From contig JBCBCN010000001.1 in the NCBI GenBank assembly GCA_038530555.1, positions 372,001 through 436,000 on the forward strand: a stretch of 64,000 nucleotides of DNA, given 5' to 3'. A program made the translations under genes and the position numbers. The stretch is from HKCCE3408 sp038530555 (GTDB lineage Bacteria; Pseudomonadota; Alphaproteobacteria; Rhodobacterales; Rhodobacteraceae). The stretch's first letter is position 1, and the number at the start of each line of letters is the position of its first letter. Under the pieces are notes generated by a model. That model worked only from the letters and a program-made list of their open reading frames with translations. It was not told the origin of the DNA and searched no databases. This document shows, in pieces, positions 44,583 to 52,344 of the stretch.

Positions 44583-45341
44583 TCAGGGCGGCATCCTAAG
44601 CGCGCCATCCAGGCGGATCGTCTCACCGTTGAGATAGCTGCAGCTCAAAATAAAGCCGACCAAAGCGGCGAACTCCTCAGGCCGACCGAGGCGGCGCGGA
44701 AAGATGACGTCCTCGGCCAGGCCGTCCATGATCTCCTGACCCAACCCCTCTAGCATCGGCGTGCGAAAGATCCCCGGCGCAATCGCCATCACCCGGATCC
44801 CCAGCGCGCCCAGATCCCGCGCCATGGGCAAGGTCATGCCCGCGACCCCGGCCTTCGACGCGCTATAGGCGCTCTGCCCCTTCTGGCCGTCAAAGGCCGC
44901 GACCGAGGCGGTCTGGACGATCACCCCGCGCTGGCCATCGGCATCGGGCGCATTCTCGGCCATCATCGCCGCGGCCAGGCGCGAAACATTGAACGCGCCG
45001 ACCAGATTGATCTCGATTGTGCGCGCGAAACTTCCGAGCGGATGCGGACCGGAGCGGCCAACGGTCTTGGCGCCTGTCGCGATCCCGGCGCAGTTTACCG
45101 CGACATTCAAACCGCCCATTTCGGTCCGTGCAGCGTCAAGCGCCGCCTGCACCTCAGGCTCGGAGGTTACGTCGAGCGGATGCACCGACGCGCCCAGCTC
45201 TTGTGCCAGGGCGGCGCCACGCTCGGCATCCCGGTCCAAAATCGCCACCCGAGCACCCGCCGCGTGAAGATAACGCACTGTCGCCTCGCCCAGGCCACTC
45301 GCCCCGCCGGTCACGACGGCTTTCACATCCGAGATGTCCAT
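44583..45341 (-). CDS. short-chain dehydrogenase, type II 3-hydroxyacyl-CoA dehydrogenase-like
   Basis: A 252-residue SDR. The cofactor motif is TGGASGLGEA with Asp in AILDRDAERG, favouring NAD. NCAGIATGAKT follows, and the active site has Ser in TASVAAFDGQKGQ and YSASKAG. The extended loop GRSGPHPLGSFARTIEINLVGAFNVSRLAA and the C-terminal PRRLGRPEEFAALV match HSD10-type 3-hydroxyacyl-CoA dehydrogenases. It stands alone, with no beta-oxidation genes beside it. Confidence 0.85.
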   Translation of the reverse strand: MDISDVKAVVTGGASGLGEATVRYLHAAGARVAILDRDAERGAALAQELGASVHPLDVTSEPEVQAALDAARTEMGGLNVAVNCAGIATGAKTVGRSGPHPLGSFARTIEINLVGAFNVSRLAAAMMAENAPDADGQRGVIVQTASVAAFDGQKGQSAYSASKAGVAGMTLPMARDLGALGIRVMAIAPGIFRTPMLEGLGQEIMDGLAEDVIFPRRLGRPEEFAALVGFILSCSYLNGETIRLDGALRMPP

Positions 45342-45391
45342 TACGACTTTCCCTATAACCTCCGCGAACGCGCGCAGGCCTCATACCTTGC

Positions 45392-45413
45392 CTTCATTTT
45401 TCCGAAAATACTC
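45392..45413 (-). repeat. dispersed element type B, copy 3
   Basis: CTTCATTTTTCC followed by GAAAATACTC. It lies 17 bases past the aglK stop, in the same relation to that gene as copy 2 has to the MFS gene. Confidence 0.7.
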
Positions 45414-45430
45414 CCCTGCGACCGTGCCCC

Positions 45431-46564
45431 CTAGTGCGGCTGCACCCCGGGCAGGAAAACCGCCTTGTCGCGATGATGCAACGAGACGCCATCGCGGAAC
45501 ACATGCACCTTTTGGGGTGGCGCCGTCAGCTTAACCTCATTGCCACGCAGTCCGCCATGGATGCCGGGCAGCTTGCCGATCACCGGGTTCTCCGCGCCCT
45601 CCTCCCGCTCAAAATAAAGCAGCGTCACTTCGCCTAGGGCCTCGGTAATTTCGACCTTGCCCTGGTAGGCAAAGGCATCGTCCTCAGTCTCAACCATGTC
45701 TTCGGGCCGGATCCCAACTTCGACCCGCGCGCCCTGATCACCGGGCTCTGACGGGTAATCGCTCAAAACCGTGCCGCCACCATGGTCAAGCTTGAGCGTA
45801 GTCTGCGCACCGGTCCCAGTGATCTCACCGCCCAGCATATTCATCGCCGGGCTGCCGATAAAGCGCGCCACGAAAGTCGAGTTGGGCCGCTCATAAAGCT
45901 CAAGCGGCGCGCCGACTTGCGCCACACCGCCACCGGCCAACACCACGATCCGGCTGGCCAGCGTCATCGCCTCGACCTGGTCATGGGTCACGTAGATCAT
46001 CGTGCTGTCGGGCATCTGTTCCTTGAGTTGCGCGATCTCGATCCGGGTCGCCACGCGCAGGGCCGCGTCAAGGTTCGAGAGCGGCTCATCAAAGAGGTAA
46101 ACCTTTGGGTCGCGCACGATCGCCCGGCCAATCGCCACGCGCTGTCGCTGGCCACCGCTCAGCGCCTTGGGGAGGCGGTCGAGAAAGTTCTCAAGCTGCA
46201 GTTTCTCAGCCGCTGCGCGCACCAGCTTGTCGATCTCGGATTTCGACTTGCCCGCAATCTGCAGCGCGAAAGCCATATTATCGCGCACCGTCATATGCGG
46301 GTAGAGCGCGTAGCTTTGGAACACCATCGCGATGCCACGCTCGGACGGAGGCACGTCATTGACCACGCTCCCGTCGATCTCCAGCGTGCCGCCCGTGATC
46401 TTTTCCAGACCCGCAATCATCCTGAGCAACGTGGACTTGCCACAGCCTGAGGGCCCGACAAAGACGATCAGCTCACCCTGTTCGATGTCGAGATTGACAT
46501 CCCCCAAGACCTTAACGGCGCCGCCATAGACCTTTTCGACATCGGTCAATTTCAAATTCGCCAT
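45431..46564 (-). CDS. aglK: sugar ABC transporter ATPase (AglK/UgpC type)
   Basis: A 377-residue CUT1-family ATPase. Walker A GPSGCGKST, signature LSGGQRQRV, Walker B VYLFDEPLSNLD and the switch His in YVTHDQVEAMT are intact. The C-terminal third is the TOBE/MalK-like regulatory part (GIRPEDM). GGGGAGGG lies four bases before the ATG. Last gene of the minus-strand agl operon, 39 bases after aglA. The symbol follows the aglEFGAK order known from Sinorhizobium meliloti. Confidence 0.88.
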   Translation of the reverse strand: MANLKLTDVEKVYGGAVKVLGDVNLDIEQGELIVFVGPSGCGKSTLLRMIAGLEKITGGTLEIDGSVVNDVPPSERGIAMVFQSYALYPHMTVRDNMAFALQIAGKSKSEIDKLVRAAAEKLQLENFLDRLPKALSGGQRQRVAIGRAIVRDPKVYLFDEPLSNLDAALRVATRIEIAQLKEQMPDSTMIYVTHDQVEAMTLASRIVVLAGGGVAQVGAPLELYERPNSTFVARFIGSPAMNMLGGEITGTGAQTTLKLDHGGGTVLSDYPSEPGDQGARVEVGIRPEDMVETEDDAFAYQGKVEITEALGEVTLLYFEREEGAENPVIGKLPGIHGGLRGNEVKLTAPPQKVHVFRDGVSLHHRDKAVFLPGVQPH

Positions 46565-46603
46565 GGCACCCTCCCCTGATGCGCTGAACTGTTGTGGGCC
46601 GCG

Positions 46604-48274
46604 CTAACGCGCCTGCGCGAAATAGACCTGCCAGCCTTCGAGCGCGATTGCCGTGCCGCCCGTCCCATCTGCGGGATCGAGCGGCGTCTCAAAGGGCGTG
46701 CCACGGTCGGCCTGCCAATCGCCCGCAGGCAGGCGGATTTGTGCGGGCTCTGGGCTGAGATTGAAGGCGCAGAGCAGACGCTCGGCCCCCAAGACCCTTT
46801 CAAAAACCAGCACTTGCTCCGTCGCCTCCACCAGCTTGAAATCCCCTTTGGCCAGAGCCAGATAGCCCTGCCGGAAGGCCAGCATTTCCGCGTAGAAGTT
46901 TAGCATCGAGCCGGGCTCGCGCGCCTGATTGGCCGCCGCTTGGCCCAGATGCTCGACCGCCACGGGCAGCCACGGCGCATGGTCGGAAAAGCCACCATAT
47001 TGATTGTCGGCGTTCCACGGCATCGGGGTCCGACAGCCGTCACGGCCGCGGAATTTCGGCCAGAACCGCTTGCCATAGGGGTCTTGCAGATCCTCATAGG
47101 CGACATATGCCTCGGTCAGGCCAAGCTCTTCGCCCTGATAGAGGCATACCGAGCCACGCAGCGAGAAGAGCAGCGCGGTATAGGCCCTAAGCGCGGCGTC
47201 ATCGAGACCCCAGCGCGACGCGTGGCGCACCACGTCATGGTTGGAAAACGCCCAGCAGGCCCAACTGTCGGGTGCCACGCGGTCGAACCGCTCCATCACC
47301 GCGCCGATCCGGGCCGGTGTGGGGAACTGACCGGACAAAAAGTCAAAGCCATAGCACATATGCAGCAGGTCATCGCCGGCGGTGTATTCGGCCTGGATCT
47401 CCATACCGCGCTGCGCCTCGCCGACCTCGCCCACGCTGGTCGCGGCCGGATATTGATCCATCAGCGCGCGCAAACGGCGCAAAAAGTCTAAGTTTTCGGG
47501 CCGGTTCTTGGAATAGAGGTGGTTTTGGAAATTGTAGGGGTTAACCTCCGGCGCGGTATCGGCATTGCGCTCCGCCGGGTCGAGCGGCGGATTGTCTCTA
47601 AGCTCCGCGTCATGGACATAGAAATTCACCGTATCAAGGCGGAAGCCGTCTACCCCACGCTCCAGCCAGAACCGGGCCACATCCAACAATTCGTCTTGCA
47701 CCCGCGCGTTGTGGAAGTTCAGGTCGGGTTGCTCGACCAGGAAATTATGCAGGTAGTACTGCATCCGCTCCCCATCCCATTCCCAGGCCGAGCCGCCGAA
47801 GATGCTGAGCCAATTATTGGGCGGCGTGCCGTCGGGCTTGGCATCGGCCCAGACATACCAATCTGATTTCGCGTTCTCGCGCCCCAGCCGGCTTTCCTGA
47901 AACCAGGGATGGTCCGACGAGGTATGGCTCAGCACCAGGTCAATCAGCACCCGCAAGCCAAGCGCATGGGCGCGCTCGATCAGGGCGTCGAAATCGCTCA
48001 GCGAGCCGAACATCGGATCAATGTCCCGGTAATCCGAGACATCATAGCCGAAATCGCGCATGGGAGAGCGGAAGAACGGGCTGATCCAGATCGCGTCCAC
48101 GCCTAGATCCGAGATATGGCTCAGGCGCTGAATGATGCCCGCCAGATCGCCGATCCCGTCCTGGTTGCTGTCCTGAAAGCTGCGCGGATAGACCTGATAG
48201 ATCACAGCGCCCCGCCACCAGTCACGATCGCTGGCGAAAACCTCTGCCGGGGCTTCATGGGTCATCATCGTCAT
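46604..48274 (-). CDS. aglA: alpha-glucosidase, GH13
   Basis: A 556-residue cytoplasmic (no signal peptide) GH13 enzyme cleaving alpha-glucosides such as sucrose, maltose or trehalose after import. Family regions are visible: VIYQVYPRSFQDSNQDGIGDL, the catalytic Asp in GVDGFRLDTVNFY, the acid/base Glu in SVGEVGEAQ, and the transition-state Asp in FSNHDVVRH. Length fits oligo-1,6-glucosidase-like AglA proteins. It lies between the permease and ATPase genes, 13 bases from aglG, which ties hydrolysis to uptake. Confidence 0.9.
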   Translation of the reverse strand: MTMMTHEAPAEVFASDRDWWRGAVIYQVYPRSFQDSNQDGIGDLAGIIQRLSHISDLGVDAIWISPFFRSPMRDFGYDVSDYRDIDPMFGSLSDFDALIERAHALGLRVLIDLVLSHTSSDHPWFQESRLGRENAKSDWYVWADAKPDGTPPNNWLSIFGGSAWEWDGERMQYYLHNFLVEQPDLNFHNARVQDELLDVARFWLERGVDGFRLDTVNFYVHDAELRDNPPLDPAERNADTAPEVNPYNFQNHLYSKNRPENLDFLRRLRALMDQYPAATSVGEVGEAQRGMEIQAEYTAGDDLLHMCYGFDFLSGQFPTPARIGAVMERFDRVAPDSWACWAFSNHDVVRHASRWGLDDAALRAYTALLFSLRGSVCLYQGEELGLTEAYVAYEDLQDPYGKRFWPKFRGRDGCRTPMPWNADNQYGGFSDHAPWLPVAVEHLGQAAANQAREPGSMLNFYAEMLAFRQGYLALAKGDFKLVEATEQVLVFERVLGAERLLCAFNLSPEPAQIRLPAGDWQADRGTPFETPLDPADGTGGTAIALEGWQVYFAQAR

Positions 48275-48287
48275 GATTGTCCTGTCC

Positions 48288-49442
48288 TCACTTCACCGAG
48301 CCGGCCAAAAGACCGCGCACCAGATAGCGCTGCATCGTGAAAAACACGAGAAGCGGCACCCCGATCGAGACGAAGGCCGCCGCCGCCAGAATGCCCCAAT
48401 CCCCGCCGCGTGAGCCGAGCAAATCATCGGCGATCCGCACCGTCATCACCCAGCTTTCGTCATTGGCGGGCAGAAAGACCTTCGCCACCAGCAGGTCATT
48501 CCAGGTCCACAGGAACTGAAAAATCGCGAAACTGGCGAGCGCTGGGAAGCTGAGCGGCAGGATGATCTTGAGGAAAATCTGAAAATCCGTGGCCCCGTCG
48601 ACCTTGGCACTTTCGATGATGTCGCGCGGCAGGCCAACCATGTAGTTGCGCAAAAGATAGATCGCGAGCGGCAGACCAAAGCCCGTATGGGCAAGCCAAA
48701 TCCCCACGAAGCTTTGCCCAATCCCGACCTGTTGGTGCAGCTTCAACAGCGGCACCAGCGCAAGTTGCAAAGGCACCACCAGCAGACCCACGATACAGGC
48801 GATGAGCAGGCCACGCCCCGGAAACTCCATCCAAGCAAGGGCATAGGCGGCAAAGGCCGCGATCAGGATCGGGATGATCGTCGCCGGTATCGTCACAGTC
48901 AGCGTGTTGATAAAGGCCTGCCCCATCCCCGCGCCGCCCAGCACGGTGTCATAGTTCTCCAGATCGAAATCGGGCGGTGTCTCGGCGATGAAATAGATCC
49001 GGGGGAAACCCTCCTCATCTGGGTTCTCATCGGTGGTGAAGGTGAACGAGCCGTCTGCATTCACGACTGTCGTTCCATTGTCGCGGTTTGGCGCCTCCTC
49101 ACCGACAGCAAAGGCGCCTGGCTCACGACCGGTAATGCCAAAGGCCGTGAGCGGCGGGCGGCCCTCGGCGAAATCAGCCGCCACTTCTGAGGCCTCGAAG
49201 ACATTGCCTTCGATCACCCACATATCGCCATCGGGGCGAAACGACCCCTCTGCCCGCGCGCGGAAGGGCTGCTCTACCGGGAACGCGCTCTCCCACCAGG
49301 CGGATTGCCCGATCTGATCGCGGTCGCGAAAGCTCGAGACGGCAAGCCCGATGGTGGGGATCAGCCACAACAGCACCAGGAACGCCACTGAGATATGCAC
49401 GGCCCAGATTAGCCCCGCCTTTTGTCCGGCCATGCCGTCCAT
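48288..49442 (-). CDS. aglG: alpha-glucoside ABC permease AglG (MalG type)
   Basis: A 384-residue CUT1 permease. The first membrane segment (about residues 12-32) is followed by a periplasmic insertion of about 130 residues (DGDMWVIEGNVFEASEVAAD, then VVNADGSFTFTTDENPDEEG) before the second segment. The ATPase-contact loop is ESAKVDGATDFQIFLKIILP. The ATG at 49442 shares a base with the stop of the last of three mini-ORFs (TAATG). Partner of AglF. Confidence 0.88.
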   Translation of the reverse strand: MDGMAGQKAGLIWAVHISVAFLVLLWLIPTIGLAVSSFRDRDQIGQSAWWESAFPVEQPFRARAEGSFRPDGDMWVIEGNVFEASEVAADFAEGRPPLTAFGITGREPGAFAVGEEAPNRDNGTTVVNADGSFTFTTDENPDEEGFPRIYFIAETPPDFDLENYDTVLGGAGMGQAFINTLTVTIPATIIPILIAAFAAYALAWMEFPGRGLLIACIVGLLVVPLQLALVPLLKLHQQVGIGQSFVGIWLAHTGFGLPLAIYLLRNYMVGLPRDIIESAKVDGATDFQIFLKIILPLSFPALASFAIFQFLWTWNDLLVAKVFLPANDESWVMTVRIADDLLGSRGGDWGILAAAAFVSIGVPLLVFFTMQRYLVRGLLAGSVK

Positions 49443-49522
49443 TACGTTTTCCTCCCGTCGCGGGCCATCATTTGCTCCTCCCGTCGCGGGCCATCATTTG
49501 CTCCTCCCGTCGCGGGCCATCA
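49442..49522 (-). repeat. three 26-bp tandem repeats forming coupled mini-ORFs between aglF and aglG
   Basis: Two full 26-bp units (49451-49476, 49477-49502) and a 20-base partial unit (49503-49522), each starting CCTCCCGTCGCGGGCC on the plus strand. On the coding (minus) strand each unit carries GGGAGG and an ATG eight bases on. The frames read MARDGRSK (49520-49494), MARDGRSK (49494-49468) and MARDGRKT (49468-49442). Each stop shares its last base with the next start (TGATG, TGATG, TGATG, TAATG) from aglF through to aglG. Confidence 0.85.
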
Positions 49523-50497
49523 CCGCATCTCCTTGCGGGCTTGTACGATGTTCCAGATCATCACCGGTAGAACGACCAGCATTATGATGAAGGCCACCGC
49601 CGTGGCCCGCCCATCATTGCGGAACATGAAATCCATCATGTAGCTGGGCAGGATATCCGTGTCGAAATTGCCGCCGGTCATCGCATAGACGATGTCAAAG
49701 ACCTTCAGGACAAGGATGGTAATGGTCGTCCACACCACCACGATGGTCGGCATGATCTGCGGCACTTTGATCCGGAAAAAGATCTGCCGGGGTGAGGCGC
49801 CATCGATCACAGCCGCCTCCACCGTCTCCTCCGGAATACCGCGCAAGGCCGCCGACAAGATCACCATGGCAAAGCCGGTTTGGATCCAGACCAGGATGAT
49901 CATCAGGAAAAAGTTGTTCCAGAACGGCACTTGAAGCGGATCGAGAGCATCGGCGCCAAAATAGACCCGGATCGCGTTGATGATGCCGATATCGGGGTCG
50001 TTGGCGTAGACAAAGCGCCAGATGAGCGAAGCGCCCACAAACGAAATCGCCATCGGCATGAAAATCAGCGATTTGGCGATATTGCCCCAGCTCAGCCGGT
50101 CGGTCAGTTGCGCGACCAAGAGGCCCAGAAAGGTCGCCGCCGCCGGCACCACGAGGACCCAGAGCAGGTTGTTGGTAAAGGCCGTCCGAAAGGCCTCATC
50201 ACCGATCAGATCGATGTAATTGCCAAAGCCCACGAACCCGTCCCCCGCCCGATCAAAGAGCGAGCGGTAAAAGCTGCCAAACACCGGGTAGACGAGATAA
50301 AGCCCAAGCGCGGCCATCGCGGGAAGCAGAAAGAGCCAGGGCCGAACGGCATTCGCCCGGTTGATATTCCGGCCCGCCTCGGCGCCCTTGGCCGGAAAGA
50401 TGAACCGGTCCAGCACCAGGTTCGCGAAGTAAAAATACCCCACACAGCCGCCAACCCCGATGATGATCGTCACCAGTCCTTGCAACGCTGGATGCAT
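49520..50497 (-). CDS. aglF: alpha-glucoside ABC permease AglF (MalF type)
   Basis: A 325-residue CUT1 permease with about eight hydrophobic segments. The ATPase-contact loop is EAAVIDGASPRQIFFRIKVP; the end FDTDILPSYMMDFMFRNDGRA is typical of AglF. The N-terminus has an extra membrane segment (residues 6-30) ahead of the usual first one. It lies 176 bases after aglE; that gap holds two hairpins and a type A element. Confidence 0.88.
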   Translation of the reverse strand: MHPALQGLVTIIIGVGGCVGYFYFANLVLDRFIFPAKGAEAGRNINRANAVRPWLFLLPAMAALGLYLVYPVFGSFYRSLFDRAGDGFVGFGNYIDLIGDEAFRTAFTNNLLWVLVVPAAATFLGLLVAQLTDRLSWGNIAKSLIFMPMAISFVGASLIWRFVYANDPDIGIINAIRVYFGADALDPLQVPFWNNFFLMIILVWIQTGFAMVILSAALRGIPEETVEAAVIDGASPRQIFFRIKVPQIMPTIVVVWTTITILVLKVFDIVYAMTGGNFDTDILPSYMMDFMFRNDGRATAVAFIIMLVVLPVMIWNIVQARKEMR

Positions 50498-50556
50498 ATC
50501 TCCCTCCCCGAAGTGATCAGCCCAATTTGATCAAACCCAGTCTCGCGTCTGGCCCC

Positions 50557-50665
50557 GTCTTTATCGCGGAAATATCCCAGAGAGCGCGAGAGAGGATCTT
50601 TCGCCCGGGCCGCGGGGGCTCGATGCCCCCAAGGCCCGGACGGCGCCGCAAGTAAAGGCGGCGCC
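50557..50665 (-). repeat. type A element, copy 2, with two hairpins, between aglE and aglF
   Basis: Read on the minus strand just after the aglE stop: hairpin 1 has GGCGCCGC/GCGGCGCC arms (50665-50642, 8-base loop). Hairpin 2 has CCGGGCC and GGGGGC arms closing an ATCGA loop (50639-50605). Then comes the AT core ending at 50557 (plus strand GTCTTTATCGCG, then GAAATATCCC). Same module order as the copy at 3643-3728. Confidence 0.75.
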
Positions 50666-50673
50666 AGATCTGC

Positions 50674-52026
50674 CTACTGGATCGAGTCCCAGCGCTCCTG
50701 GATCGCTGTCGCCACCGAGGCGGCATCCTCACCGGTCGTGAAATCCACCATGCCGGACCAGAAGATGCCTGCGCCGATCTCAGACGGCATCAGGTCCGAG
50801 GCATCGAAGCGGAACGTCGTCGCACCCAAGAGGATCTCATTCATCTGGCGCAGCGTCGCATCGCCGAAAAGGTCGAGATTGACGCCGGAATGGGGCGTCA
50901 AGAAGCCCGACTGTGCCATCCAGATCTCATGGGCGATCGGGGTCTGCAGGAAATCCACGAAGGCCATCGCCGCCGGGCTTTCCTCAGTCACTGCAAAGAG
51001 CGTGCCCGCGCCCAAAACCGGGCTGCCGAGATCCTGGCTCTCGAAGGCCGGGAAGTAGAAAAAGTCGAAATCCGCGTCTTCGGGGAAGAAGGTCGGGATG
51101 AACGACGCCTGGCGGTGCATGTAGCAATCGGGCGGGAAGTTAAACAAACCGCCTGGGCTGTCGCGGAAATCGGTGGTCGCCGCCGCTTCCGAGCCGCCCA
51201 CGACATAATCGTCATTGCGGATGAACGTGCCAAAGGTCTCGATCGCGCCCACGACGCGCTCATCGTCAAAGCTGATCTCATTGGAGACCCAGCCGTCGTA
51301 AACCTCGGGCGGTTGCGTGCGCAGCATGATGTCTTCGACCCAGTCCGTCGCGGGCCAGCCGGTCGCGGCCCCCGAGCCCAAACCGATGCACCAAGGCGTG
51401 CCGCCATCGGCGACAATCTGATCGCTGAGCGCCAGCAGGTCTTCCATCGTTTCCGGGATATCATATCCCGCCTCGTCGAAGGCCTCGGGCGAGTACCAAA
51501 CCAGCGACTTCACATCGACCTTATAGAAGAAGCCGTAAAGCGCATCGGCGCCATCGGGGCCTGCCGCCGTGCCCAGCGACACCCAGGACGATCCGGCGGC
51601 ATAGTTGTCACCGATCCAAGCGGCCGTGTCCTCACCCAGCGGCGTCAACTCGCCCGCCGCGGCCAAATCGGCCATCAGGCCCGGCTGCGGGATCACAGCG
51701 ATGTTCGGAGGCGTGTCGGCCTGGGTGGCGATGACCAAATCCTGCTCAAAGCTGTCCGAGCCGGAATATTCCACCGTCGCACCCGTGGCTTCGGCAAAAA
51801 ACGCCGTTACGCTTTCGAAAAGCTCGGCGTCCAGGCCGGTCCAGGGGCCAGTGATGGTCACGGTCTCACCGGAAAAATCATTCGCAGCCGCATAGGCCTC
51901 GAAGCTCTCCCAGTTGAAATCACCTTCGCCGGGCGCAAAGGCCAAATGGCCGCCGGCCCAACCCGCGCCTGCCGTCAGCGAAACAGCGGCGACGCCCGCA
52001 TAAAGCGATGCTCGTGTGACGTTCAT
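50674..52026 (-). CDS. aglE: alpha-glucoside ABC binding protein AglE
   Basis: A 450-residue periplasmic binding protein of the CUT1 (SBP_bac_1) family. Signal peptide MNVTRASLYAGVAAVSLTAG followed by AGWAGG; mature features are GLDAELFESVTAFFAEATGATVEYSGSDSFEQDL and the GTPWCIGLGSGAATGWPATDWVEDIMLR stretch typical of AglE. The ATG at 52026 has GGGAG about eight bases upstream; longer frames are rejected. First gene of aglEFGAK, divergent from the LacI-type regulator. Confidence 0.9.
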   Translation of the reverse strand: MNVTRASLYAGVAAVSLTAGAGWAGGHLAFAPGEGDFNWESFEAYAAANDFSGETVTITGPWTGLDAELFESVTAFFAEATGATVEYSGSDSFEQDLVIATQADTPPNIAVIPQPGLMADLAAAGELTPLGEDTAAWIGDNYAAGSSWVSLGTAAGPDGADALYGFFYKVDVKSLVWYSPEAFDEAGYDIPETMEDLLALSDQIVADGGTPWCIGLGSGAATGWPATDWVEDIMLRTQPPEVYDGWVSNEISFDDERVVGAIETFGTFIRNDDYVVGGSEAAATTDFRDSPGGLFNFPPDCYMHRQASFIPTFFPEDADFDFFYFPAFESQDLGSPVLGAGTLFAVTEESPAAMAFVDFLQTPIAHEIWMAQSGFLTPHSGVNLDLFGDATLRQMNEILLGATTFRFDASDLMPSEIGAGIFWSGMVDFTTGEDAASVATAIQERWDSIQ

Positions 52027-52099
52027 GTATGTCTCTCCCATGTCGCGCCGCCGGCCATTCTTCCGGCGGCTGTGCGTTTTTGGCCCCCGCGCCCTCTCT

Positions 52100-52115
52100 C
52101 TCAAAGCGCTTTGAG
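52100..52115. promoter_or_regulatory. perfect 16-bp palindrome, probable LacI-type operator
   Basis: CTCAAAGCGCTTTGAG is identical to its reverse complement and has the central CG typical of LacI-family operators. It lies 74 bases upstream of the aglE start in the 318-base divergent region, so it is likely to be the AglR operator for aglEFGAK. Confidence 0.75.
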
Positions 52116-52258
52116 CTGGCTTCACGCTGGTCTAGGCGCGTCCGCGTGTCAATCCTTGAGACGTACAAGAACGACAGGCATTCTCGAAGCAAGCCTTTGC
52201 ATCGCGCATGCTTTTGACAGGCGCATACCGGGCAGTGCACAAAGCGCCGATGCCGCAC

Positions 52259-52269
52259 GAAACGCTTTC
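52259..52269. promoter_or_regulatory. second operator-like site before the regulator gene
   Basis: GAAACGCTTTC shares the CGCTTT half of the main palindrome. It lies 76 bases upstream of the GTG start of the regulator, mirroring the position of the first site, and could allow autoregulation or looping over about 155 bases. Confidence 0.45.
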
Positions 52270-52344
52270 ATATCACGGGCCCCACAAGGCCAGGCGCCAA
52301 GGCGCATCCGCGTCTCAAGATCCCACAACCAGGAGCGCAAGCGC

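Noticed and set aside
49451..49522. The 26-bp repeats as a CRISPR array or phage attachment site.
   Set aside because: There are no spacers between units and the repeats are explained by the duplicated aglG ribosome-site region.
45431..52026. agl operon as a novel transporter.
   Set aside because: The gene order aglE-F-G-A-K with a divergent LacI regulator is a known alpha-glucoside system; only its intergenic structures are unusual.
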